DNA from: Coprococcus sp.
GTDB taxonomy: Bacteria; Bacillota; Clostridia; Lachnospirales; Lachnospiraceae
Direction: 5' to 3'
DNA: 29,757 nt
Assembly (NCBI GenBank): GCA_016296785.1
Contig: JAEDHX010000016.1
Coordinates: 1-29,757 of the forward strand
Part shown: positions 8,635-14,724 of the stretch, in pieces
How positions within the stretch are numbered: the stretch's first letter is position 1
How the letters are laid out: every line of letters begins with the position of its first letter
Program-made: the position numbers and the translations under genes
The notes under the pieces: generated by a model
What the model was told of the DNA's origin: nothing
The model's database searches: none
Seen by the model: only the letters and a program-made list of their open reading frames with translations

Positions 8635-8742
8635 TGCGCGCCATGGGCGCACTCTAACGGGTGGAAGCTACTAAGCGGTACGCACGGTGGTGTGAGAGGT
8701 CGAAAATTTCTCATTGATTGAGATATTTTCTCCTACTCGATT
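8635..8742 (+). mobile_element. Internally deleted group II intron remnant
   Basis: The segment begins GCGCGCCATGGGCGC and continues CACTCTAACGGGTGG, which resembles the 5' end of domain I of Firmicute group II introns as I remember it. From 8675 the sequence GCGGTACGCACGGTGGTG then TGAGAGG resembles the 3' arm of domain V. Next comes a domain VI-like hairpin (GAAAAT-T-TCTCA paired with TGAGA-T-ATTTTC) and the end CTCCTACTCGAT. In that end an A lies seven bases from the putative 3' splice site, as the branch-point A does in Ll.LtrB (CCTACTTCAC). The reverse transcriptase and most of domains I-IV are missing, so it cannot move by itself. It lies just after a terminator T-run, a site preferred by group IIC introns. 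The family assignment is from memory. Confidence 0.55.
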
Positions 8743-8757
8743 ATCTCTTTTATGAGC

Positions 8758-8786
8758 TTTACAACCTATAGTAAAAATGTTATTAT
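8758..8786 (+). promoter_or_regulatory. Candidate promoter of the LacI-family regulator gene
   Basis: TTTACA at 8758-8763, a 17-bp spacer and TATTAT at 8781-8786. A TAGTAAAA motif lies in the spacer (8769-8776) and another follows the -10 (8791-8798), as expected for autoregulation. Confidence 0.5.
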
Positions 8787-8798
8787 TTTTTAGTAAAA
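8769..8798 (+). promoter_or_regulatory. Two TAGTAAAA motifs, 22 bp apart
   Basis: Copies at 8769-8776 and 8791-8798 overlap and follow the candidate regulator promoter. The same octamer recurs four times upstream of the sugar operon (9932-10001). TAGTAAAA is half of TTTTACTAGTAAAA, a LacI-family-like palindrome, but no complete palindrome is present here. Confidence 0.45.
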
Positions 8799-8851
8799 TT
8801 ATTTATTAACGATTATTGATAGTTGATTAATATATTGAAAGGAATTAAATA

Positions 8852-9907
8852 ATGGCAACACTAAAAGATATAGCAACAAAAGCAGGCGTTTCTCAGGCAA
8901 CGGTTTCAAGAGTTCTTAATGGTGATCCAAGTCTTAGTGTCGCTCAGGAAACAAGAGAAGAGATAGTACGAGTTGCTAAGGAATTAAATTATAAAACTGT
9001 TTCTCAAAGAGTACAGGGGAATCCGCTTGCGGTTGGGGTAACACAAAACAATGGCGGTAAATTTCAGAATGAGTCAGAAGGACGTAAACGTATTGGAATA
9101 GCACAAATGTTTGAAATAAGAGAACAGATGGAGGATGTCTATTATATAATATTAAAGGGCTTGGTTGATGAAGAGTGCTTTGATTGTGGGTGGACAACCG
9201 TAATTATGTCAAGGAATGAAGATGGCTATTTTATTAAACATGACGATGAGCCTCTTGATGGGATTATAGCTATTGGTCGTTTTACTCCTAAGGAAGTAGC
9301 CAATTTTGAGGATTATACAAAAAATATTGTATTTCTTGATTCCTCGCCTGATCCTTTAAGGTTTTGGAGTATCGTTCCAAATTATCATATGGCAGTACGC
9401 CAGATGTTAAACTGTTGCTTTGATAAAGGCAAAATACATATATCATATGTTGGGAGTGTTAACACATTTGATGATGAGAAGAATATATCAGAGGATCCAA
9501 GATTCTATTATTATCGAAATGCTCTTAATAATCGGGGATTGTATGATGATGAGCTGATTATTGATTGCCCTATGAATGCGCGTGGCGGATATGAAGCAAT
9601 GATATCATTTTTAGATAGTAGTGCAGCTTTGCCCGATGCATTTTTGTTAGCCTCTGATGCTGTTGCACCGGGTGTACTAAGGGCACTTCAGGAGAGAAAG
9701 ATCACCATTCCAAAGGATGTAGGTGTGATTTCTTTTAATAATACAAACTTTTCAGAGTTTGCCACAACACCTATTTCTTCTATTGAAGTTTACTTAAGAG
9801 AAAATGCAAAATCGGCAGTGTTTTGTATGCAGTTTTTGTGGAAAGGACTAACTAGCCCTAAGAAAATAGTAGTTCCGTGTAGTCTTGTTGACCGTGGAAG
9901 TGTATAG
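8852..9907 (+). CDS. LacI-family transcriptional regulator (likely controls the beta-galactosidase cassette)
   Basis: The 351-residue protein has the N-terminal LacI helix-turn-helix (residues 2-25, TLKDIATKAGVSQATVSRVL, then NG), a hinge ending near residue 50, and a periplasmic-binding-protein-like effector domain (about 80-351, with DGIIAIGRF, AFLLASDAVAPGVLRAL and PKDVGVISFNNT). The linker between DNA-binding and effector domains is about 25 residues longer than usual, polar and Asn/Gly-rich (about 53-82). The ATG follows GAAAGGAATT. Effector-domain divergence and the neighbouring GH42 gene suggest a galactoside ligand, but this is inferred from context. It probably binds the TAGTAAAA motifs on both sides of its own gene. 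Confidence 0.9.
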   Translation: MATLKDIATKAGVSQATVSRVLNGDPSLSVAQETREEIVRVAKELNYKTVSQRVQGNPLAVGVTQNNGGKFQNESEGRKRIGIAQMFEIREQMEDVYYIILKGLVDEECFDCGWTTVIMSRNEDGYFIKHDDEPLDGIIAIGRFTPKEVANFEDYTKNIVFLDSSPDPLRFWSIVPNYHMAVRQMLNCCFDKGKIHISYVGSVNTFDDEKNISEDPRFYYYRNALNNRGLYDDELIIDCPMNARGGYEAMISFLDSSAALPDAFLLASDAVAPGVLRALQERKITIPKDVGVISFNNTNFSEFATTPISSIEVYLRENAKSAVFCMQFLWKGLTSPKKIVVPCSLVDRGSV

Positions 9908-9931
9908 AATAAAAGTATAATTAATAGAATA

Positions 9932-10001
9932 TAGTAAAAATATAACTATATTAGTAAAATAATTATAAATAATAGTAAAAAATATATTGAAAATAGTAAA
10001 A
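9932..10001 (+). promoter_or_regulatory. Helically phased array of four TAGTAAAA motifs
   Basis: TAGTAAAA occurs at 9932-9939, 9952-9959, 9973-9980 and 9994-10001, with start-to-start distances of 20, 21 and 21 bp, close to two helical turns. The last copy lies in the spacer of the candidate promoter at 9987-10015. The array may be a set of regulator half-sites, a curved A-tract region, or both. Confidence 0.55.
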
Positions 10002-10015
10002 GTTTGTGCTAATAT
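9987..10015 (+). promoter_or_regulatory. Candidate promoter of the beta-galactosidase operon
   Basis: TTGAAA at 9987-9992, a 17-bp spacer and TAATAT at 10010-10015, about 84 bp before the first downstream ATG. An inverted repeat AGTAAAAG (9995-10002)/CTTTTACT (10034-10041), enclosing TTGTG (10004-10008)/CACAA (10021-10025), straddles the -10 and start region. Confidence 0.5.
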
Positions 10016-10042
10016 ATACTCACAAGGCATAAGCTTTTACTT

Positions 10043-10058
10043 TTTTTGACGTCAAAAA
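10043..10058 (+). promoter_or_regulatory. 16-bp perfect palindrome, operator candidate
   Basis: TTTTTGACGTCAAAAA is a perfect palindrome with a central CG, as is usual in LacI-family operators. It lies just downstream of the predicted start site of the sugar operon, where a bound repressor would block transcription. Confidence 0.5.
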
Positions 10059-10098
10059 GCAGAGTTTGTAAGAGAGAAATGAGAGTATATTATTCTCA

Positions 10099-10350
10099 AT
10101 GCAGACATTTGTCGTAAAGTTTGCAGGAGCATTTAGTGGTTTTGTAAGTGGTATTGGCCTTACATTAATCGGATACATGGCAAATGTTCAGCAGACAGCA
10201 GGAGCTGAAAATGGTATGAGAATTATTATGTTCCTTATTCCTGCTATCCTTTCGGCACTTTGCTTCTTAATATACAAAAAAGGTTACAAGCTGACTCCTG
10301 AATTCTATTCAAAGATGAAGAAGGAATTGCACGAGAAGAAGGAGAGATAA
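10099..10350 (+). pseudogene. C-terminal remnant of a GPH-family (MelB-like) sugar transporter
   Basis: The 83 residues (TFVVKFAGAFSGFVSG, then a GYMAN.QQTAGAENGMRI segment, PAILSALCFLIYKKGYKL and a charged tail) match the last about 80 residues of glycoside-pentoside-hexuronide:cation symporters, which normally have about 450 residues. The frame is closed by a stop at 10069-10071, so the upstream ten or eleven membrane helices are gone. The promoter region is intact and the stop is one base from the beta-galactosidase ATG, so the fragment is still transcribed and may serve for translational coupling. AAGGAG inside its last codons is the ribosome site of the next gene. The deletion implies galactoside uptake by another system, or decay of the locus. 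Confidence 0.8.
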
Positions 10351-10351
10351 T

Positions 10352-12301
10352 ATGTGGTTAGGTGTGGACTATTATCCTGAACAGTGGGATGTTGAATTAT
10401 TAGAGAAAGATTTAGATACAATTATAGAGCTCGGATGTAACGTGATTCGTATTGCAGAATTTTCCTGGCATTTGATGGAGAAGCATGAAGGTGAGTATGA
10501 TTTTTCTTTCTTTGACAATGTAATTGAAAAGGCAAAGAAAAAGGGACTGAACATTATAATGGGCACACCTACTGCTACAATTCCTGCATGGCTTGCTAAG
10601 AAGGAGCCATCAATATTGTCAGAATTTGAAGATGGACAAAAGAGAAGCTTCGGAGGTCGTCATGTATATTGCTTTAATTCACCGGTTATGTATGAGTATT
10701 CTGAGAAGATAATCAGAAAGCTCGTTGAACATTACAAGGATGAGAAGGCAATAGTTGCCTGGCAGATTGATAATGAGCTTGGTCATGAGGGAAGCGATGT
10801 GTGTTACTGTAAGCAGTGCCAGAGCGCTTTTCAGAAGTATCTTAGCAGGGAATTTAATGGTGATATAGAATTATTAAATGATACTTATGGTACTACCTTC
10901 TGGTCACAGGAATATAATGACTTTGATGAGATACCTACTCCTATGTCTACTATTACAACTCACAATCCTGCATTACGCCTTGACTGGGAACGTTTTAGAA
11001 GTAAAGCAATTGTAGATTTTGCAAATTTTCAGACAGATATTATTAAAGAAATAATTCCGGATGCTATTGTTATTCATGATTTCCCTGGCGGAGGTCTTGC
11101 TAAGCATGTGGATTACTCAAAGGTAGCTAAGAAGCTTGATGTTGTTGCTTATAATAATTACCCTGTATGGGGTGGACAAAGAGAACCTATTGCTCCTCAT
11201 GAGATAGCATTTGGCCTTGATTATATGAGAGGATTAAAGTCGCAGAATTTCTGGATTACTGAGGCTATTATGGGTGCACAGGGTCATGATGTTACCGGTT
11301 ATTCGCCAAGACCTAATCAGGCAAAGATGTGGTCATATCAGGGCTTTGCGCATGGCTGTGATTCAATGATGTACTTTAGATATCGTGGTGCAACTAAGGG
11401 TGCAGAACAGTTCTGCTATGGCGTAATCGATGCAGATAATATTAAGCGTAGAAAATTCTATGAGGTACAGAGCTGCTTTAAGGATGTAATCAAATATAAG
11501 GAACAGCTGTCAAAGCCTGTATCAGCAGAGGTTGCAATAGTATATGATTATGATTCCTTAGCTGCTTTCCGTATCCAGAAGCAGAGCATCCTGCTTGATA
11601 CTCAGGTTGAGATGCAAAGACTCTATAAAACATTCTATGATGTGAATGTTCCTGTAGATGTTGTATCTTCTGATGCAGATATTTCAAAATATAAGGTGTT
11701 ATTGATGCCGCAGATGATTATAGAGAAGCCTGAATTTACAAGCAAGATCAAGTCATTTGTTAAAAATGGCGGAACTGCCGTTATGACATATCGTACAGCA
11801 GTAAAGGATATTCATAATAATCTTACCTTTGGTGCAGTAATACCTGTGTCCTATGACGAATTTGCAGGTGTTTCATTAGTTGAGACGGAGAGCCTTCAGG
11901 AAGGACAGGGATTCCCGATTATTGGTAAGGGTGCATATGAGGGCAAGATAGGAAGCGGTGGAATATTCAGAGATATGCTTCTTGTGTCAGATGCAGAGGT
12001 GCTCTATTCGTATGGAGACAAGTTCTATACAGAATATGCTGCAGTAACTAGAAAAGCTCAGGGTGATGGTATGATTTATTATCTTGGTTGTGGTCTTGAC
12101 GATGATACAATTAAGTCTATAATGAATAGTATTATGAGTGATAATCATATTGTAACAGAGGAAAGTGCAGAAGGTGTTGAGGTGTGCTATCGTGGAACAA
12201 AGGATGACATGGTTCGAGTAATTATGAACCATACTGCAGAAGAAGTACACTATAAAGATATGCTGTTACAACCATACGATTGTAAGATAGAGAAGTGTTA
12301 A
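10352..12301 (+). CDS. Glycoside hydrolase family 42 beta-galactosidase
   Basis: The 649-residue protein has normal GH42 length. An N-terminal TIM barrel opens with WLGVDYYPEQWD. The acid/base is Glu142 in AWQIDNELGH and the nucleophile is most likely Glu304 in FWITEAIMG. A cysteine cluster (CYCKQC, residues about 152-157) matches the metal site found in many GH42 enzymes. A trimerisation-like middle domain and a beta-rich C-terminal domain follow. There is no signal peptide, so it acts in the cytoplasm on imported short beta-galactosides, releasing galactose. AAGGAG seven bases upstream sets the start, which is one base from the stop of the transporter remnant. The oxidoreductase gene follows after 27 bp in the same operon. 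Confidence 0.93.
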   Translation: MWLGVDYYPEQWDVELLEKDLDTIIELGCNVIRIAEFSWHLMEKHEGEYDFSFFDNVIEKAKKKGLNIIMGTPTATIPAWLAKKEPSILSEFEDGQKRSFGGRHVYCFNSPVMYEYSEKIIRKLVEHYKDEKAIVAWQIDNELGHEGSDVCYCKQCQSAFQKYLSREFNGDIELLNDTYGTTFWSQEYNDFDEIPTPMSTITTHNPALRLDWERFRSKAIVDFANFQTDIIKEIIPDAIVIHDFPGGGLAKHVDYSKVAKKLDVVAYNNYPVWGGQREPIAPHEIAFGLDYMRGLKSQNFWITEAIMGAQGHDVTGYSPRPNQAKMWSYQGFAHGCDSMMYFRYRGATKGAEQFCYGVIDADNIKRRKFYEVQSCFKDVIKYKEQLSKPVSAEVAIVYDYDSLAAFRIQKQSILLDTQVEMQRLYKTFYDVNVPVDVVSSDADISKYKVLLMPQMIIEKPEFTSKIKSFVKNGGTAVMTYRTAVKDIHNNLTFGAVIPVSYDEFAGVSLVETESLQEGQGFPIIGKGAYEGKIGSGGIFRDMLLVSDAEVLYSYGDKFYTEYAAVTRKAQGDGMIYYLGCGLDDDTIKSIMNSIMSDNHIVTEESAEGVEVCYRGTKDDMVRVIMNHTAEEVHYKDMLLQPYDCKIEKC

Positions 12302-12328
12302 CTACATTTGACCCAGGGAGGAACACAT

Positions 12329-13321
12329 ATGAAAATCGGTGTCTTAGGAACAGGTAGAATAGTCTGGTCGGTATTTCCGCCACTTAAGGAAATTGATGAG
12401 ATTGAGTGCTATGCCATAGCTTCACGAACAATTGAAAAGGCTGAAGAAGCAGCTAAGGAAATTGGATTTCAAAAGGCATACGGTTCCTATGAAGAGCTTG
12501 TCTGTGACCCGGAGGTTGAGCTTGTATATATTGCTACTCCGCATTCAAGACATTATGAGGATATGAAGCTGTGTATTACTCATAAGAAGCCTGTTTTGTG
12601 CGAGAAAGCATTTACCATGAATGCTAAGGAAGCGGCTTCAATTAAGGAGCTTGCCGCTAAAGAGGGGGTATTTGTTGCAGAAGCAATCTGGACAAGATAT
12701 ATGCCTTCAAGAGCAATAATCCAGAAGGTTGTTGATAGTGGCATTATTGGTAATATTTCAATGCTTACTGCTAATTTGTCATATGCAATAAGCAATAAAG
12801 AAAGAATAGTTTCGCCTATGCTTGCAGGGGGTGCACTTCTTGATGTTGGTGTGTATGGTCTTAATTTTGCCATGATGCATTTTGGTACTGATATTGAAAA
12901 GCTTGAATCATCTGTTTCATTTACTGAAACTGGTGTCGACGGGATGGAGTCAATTACAATGCATTTTAAGGATGGACGCATGGCTGTGCTGTCGCATGGA
13001 ATATATGGACGCTCTGACAGACAGGGTATATTCTATGGAGACAAAGGCTATATAGTGGTTGAGAATATTAATAATCCGCATTCTGTTTCAGTTTATGATA
13101 TGGAGGATAGGCTTATTGAACGTTATGAGGTTCCTCCGCAGGCTAACGGCTACGAATATGAATTCCTTGAGTGTATCAGGCTTATCAGGGAAGGTAAGCT
13201 TGAGAGTACTTCTATGACGCTTGATGAGAGTATCTGTGTCATGGATACGATGGATGAAATACGCAGAAGCTGGGGACTTATATATCCGAAGGAGAAGGAA
13301 CAAATTAGGTTGACTTTTTAA
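12329..13321 (+). CDS. Gfo/Idh/MocA-family NAD(P)-dependent oxidoreductase
   Basis: I choose the ATG at 12329 (330 residues) because GGGAGG lies eight bases upstream and the protein then begins directly with the first Rossmann strand, MKIGVLGTGRI. The family EKP motif appears as CEKAFTMN, keeping the Lys but with Ala for Pro. The C-terminal alpha/beta domain contains GGALLDVGVYGLNFAM. Such enzymes oxidise or epimerise sugars, inositols or diols; the closest informal match is the dihydrodiol/1,5-anhydro-sugar dehydrogenase branch. Substrate unknown, but linkage to GH42 suggests a sugar freed from a galactoside. The 3' end (last codons and TAA at 13319-13321) lies inside the right copy of the 81-bp repeat, and the promoter of the next gene overlaps it. 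Confidence 0.85.
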   Translation: MKIGVLGTGRIVWSVFPPLKEIDEIECYAIASRTIEKAEEAAKEIGFQKAYGSYEELVCDPEVELVYIATPHSRHYEDMKLCITHKKPVLCEKAFTMNAKEAASIKELAAKEGVFVAEAIWTRYMPSRAIIQKVVDSGIIGNISMLTANLSYAISNKERIVSPMLAGGALLDVGVYGLNFAMMHFGTDIEKLESSVSFTETGVDGMESITMHFKDGRMAVLSHGIYGRSDRQGIFYGDKGYIVVENINNPHSVSVYDMEDRLIERYEVPPQANGYEYEFLECIRLIREGKLESTSMTLDESICVMDTMDEIRRSWGLIYPKEKEQIRLTF

Positions 13322-13338
13322 TAATGGTTATTTATAAT
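13310..13338 (+). promoter_or_regulatory. Near-consensus sigma-A promoter inside the right repeat
   Basis: TTGACT at 13310-13315, a 17-bp spacer and a perfect TATAAT at 13333-13338. The predicted start is near 13345, only a few bases before the terminator hairpin, so transcription of the next gene would need read-through or antitermination. The left repeat has TTGCCT instead. Confidence 0.6.
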
Positions 13339-13350
13339 TCAAACAAATGC

Positions 13351-13384
13351 AAAGAGGCATCACCATTTGGTGGTGTCTCTTTTT
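13351..13384 (+). terminator. Rho-independent terminator (right repeat copy)
   Basis: Same 14-bp stem and ATTT loop as at 8597-8630. It ends the sugar operon and lies between a promoter and the LuxR-type gene. An alternative pairing CAAATG/CATTTG within the same segment could compete with it. Confidence 0.85.
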
Positions 13385-13402
13385 GTTAGGAGGTAATATG
13401 AT

Positions 13403-14152
13403 ATGCGTACTCTTGATACTAATGACTGGATACTGCTTAATAGTATCATCTATAAAATACATACAATGGATAACTTAGATGAAATGAGAATGCAGCTACT
13501 TGAGCAGATAAAGATGCTTATAGATTTTGACAGTGCAGACTTCTATCTTGGTTCTCCAAATGGAGAGAACAAACTTGTTTCTCCGATTTTCTATAACTGC
13601 GATGATGATATGTCTGATAAATACGAGGAGCTTGATTACAGCAGGGGAATTCTATATAGTGGAAAGACTCTGATATATAGAGAAACTGATATTATGTCAG
13701 ATGAGAAAAGAATTGAAACAGATTATTATAAAAATGTTTACCGCCCAAATAACTGGCATTATTCTCTTCAGATGGTGCTGGCTAGAAATAAGGAGTTCGT
13801 CGGATGCGTAACCTTCTACAGGACGATTGGTAAGGATGATTTCAAATATGATGATATATTTATATTAGATTTGATAAAGGATCATTTGTCCTTTAGATTA
13901 TATAAGCAGAAAATGAGTGGCAATATAACAGGTGATAAGCTGTCTGTAAATGCGGCAGCAGAGAAATATAATCTTACAAGGCGTGAGCAGTCTGTCTTGA
14001 AGCTCCTTATGGCAGGAAAGGAAAATACTTATATATGCGAAGAGCTTACGATTACTGATAATACCCTGAAAAAGCATGTTCTTAATATATATCGCAAGCT
14101 GGGTATTAATAACCGCGTTAGTTTATTTAAAATGATTAAGGAAAAGGAGTAA
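13403..14152 (+). CDS. LuxR-type transcriptional regulator with GAF-like N-terminal domain
   Basis: The 249-residue protein has a C-terminal LuxR helix-turn-helix at about 187-245 (LTRREQSVLKLLMAGKE, NTLKKHVLNIYRKLGINNR). Its N-terminal part, about 170 residues, is not a receiver domain (no acidic pocket or phospho-acceptor Asp pattern). It looks like a GAF-type small-molecule sensor, an assignment made only from size and beta-rich composition. AGGAGG at 13388-13393 sets the start, three bases after the terminator T-run of the repeat. It is the only dedicated regulator next to the amine locus, and the shared TACTTAAAAATAAGTA sites before the P-II and OCD2 operons are plausible targets. Confidence 0.85.
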   Translation: MRTLDTNDWILLNSIIYKIHTMDNLDEMRMQLLEQIKMLIDFDSADFYLGSPNGENKLVSPIFYNCDDDMSDKYEELDYSRGILYSGKTLIYRETDIMSDEKRIETDYYKNVYRPNNWHYSLQMVLARNKEFVGCVTFYRTIGKDDFKYDDIFILDLIKDHLSFRLYKQKMSGNITGDKLSVNAAAEKYNLTRREQSVLKLLMAGKENTYICEELTITDNTLKKHVLNIYRKLGINNRVSLFKMIKEKE

Positions 14153-14155
14153 TAC

Positions 14156-14171
14156 TACTTAAAAATAAGTA
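14156..14171 (+). promoter_or_regulatory. Shared operator TACTTAAAAATAAGTA (P-II operon)
   Basis: A 16-bp sequence with 6-bp inverted arms (TACTTA/TAAGTA) just after the LuxR-type gene, 22 bp upstream of the candidate -35. It occurs again, base for base, at 19824-19839 before the second OCD operon. Confidence 0.65.
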
Positions 14172-14193
14172 TAAAAATGGTTATTTTATGCAA

Positions 14194-14222
14194 TTGAAAT
14201 ACTAAGCATAAAGGATTAGTAT
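14194..14222 (+). promoter_or_regulatory. Candidate promoter of the P-II/ABC importer operon
   Basis: TTGAAA at 14194-14199, a 17-bp spacer and TAGTAT at 14217-14222. The preceding sequence (TATAAAAATGG, then ATGCAATTG) is similar to that before the promoter at 19882. An inverted repeat AATACTAA (14198-14205)/TTAGTATT (14216-14223) overlaps the promoter. Confidence 0.5.
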
Positions 14223-14248
14223 TCTATTAAATTAAATAACGAGAAAGC

Positions 14249-14276
14249 AAAGGAGCTGCACTTAGCAGCTCCTTTT
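14249..14276 (+). terminator. Rho-independent terminator in the leader of the P-II gene
   Basis: AAAGGAGCTGC (14249-14259) pairs perfectly with GCAGCTCCTTT (14265-14275), followed by a short T-run. It ends the LuxR-type gene transcript, and also lies between the candidate promoter and the P-II gene. Confidence 0.85.
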
Positions 14277-14321
14277 GTCGTTTGTGATTATTGGATTTAA
14301 TTATGAAGGAGGCATTTGTAT

Positions 14322-14675
14322 ATGAAAGAGTTAGTAATGATTATAAGACCTGAGAAGCTTGAGGAAATGAAGAAGATTCTTGATGAAATCCATTGTGGAG
14401 GAATGACACTTTCATCAGTTATGGGATGCGGAACTCAGAAGGGTTCAATACAGGAAAATGGTGTAAATGAGATTAAAGGACTTAAGACAACAATTAATCT
14501 TCTGCCAAAAATAAGAGTTGAGGTTGTTGTTGATGATAAGGATGTAGAGCCTGTAATTATGAAGGTAAGACAGACCTGTGCTACAAATCATGTTGGTGAC
14601 GGCAAAATCTTTGTCAGAAATATTGAAGAGGCAGTTCGTATCAGAACAGGTGAAAGAGGCACAGATGCATTATAG
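14322..14675 (+). CDS. P-II family nitrogen regulator
   Basis: I choose the ATG at 14322 (117 residues), with AAGGAGG nine bases upstream; an in-frame TTG six bases earlier is less likely. The P-II fold is shown by KELVMIIRPEKLEE at the start, the beginning of the T-loop at GCGTQKG, LLPKIRVEVVV after it, and the C-terminal GDGKIFVRNIEEAVRIRTGE. The T-loop is a few residues longer than in GlnB. The position equivalent to the uridylylated Tyr51 is Thr56, so uridylylation there is impossible. P-II proteins read 2-oxoglutarate and ATP/ADP and control ammonium transport, glutamine synthetase or nitrogenase. Here it heads an operon with a polyamine-type ABC importer, suggesting it gates that importer or the oxidoreductase by nitrogen status (inference). 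Confidence 0.9.
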   Translation: MKELVMIIRPEKLEEMKKILDEIHCGGMTLSSVMGCGTQKGSIQENGVNEIKGLKTTINLLPKIRVEVVVDDKDVEPVIMKVRQTCATNHVGDGKIFVRNIEEAVRIRTGERGTDAL

Positions 14676-14724
14676 ATAAAACTGTATTTGTATCTGATAC
14701 ATGTTATAAAGTCGAGGTGATAAT

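Larger units (their letters stand above)
13305..13385 (+). repeat. 81-bp direct repeat, right copy (promoter plus terminator)
   Basis: It is identical to 8551-8631 except for one base. It carries a near-consensus promoter (13310-13338) and a terminator (13351-13384), and the ribosome site of the LuxR-type gene begins three bases after it. Confidence 0.95.

Noticed and set aside
8632..8742. Intron-occupied and empty-site pair formed by the two 81-bp repeats
   Set aside because: The sequence after the remnant's 3' end (TATCTCTTTTATG) does not match the sequence after the right repeat copy (TTAGGAGGTAAT), so the copies are not an occupied/empty pair.
12580..12981. 133-codon minus-strand frame inside the Gfo/Idh gene
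   Set aside because: Antisense shadow of a clear oxidoreductase, without start signal or protein family.
13340..13384. ANTAR-type hexaloop (ATGC-AAAGAG-GCAT) in the LuxR gene leader
   Set aside because: ANTAR targets have two such hairpins. Only one short stem is present, the other leaders of the locus lack it, and no ANTAR protein is encoded in the window.
14170..14195. Sigma-54 promoter before the P-II gene (GG...GC at about the right spacing)
   Set aside because: The GG-GC spacing is one base short, the second copy near 19864 lacks the GC, and no sigma-54 activator gene is nearby.
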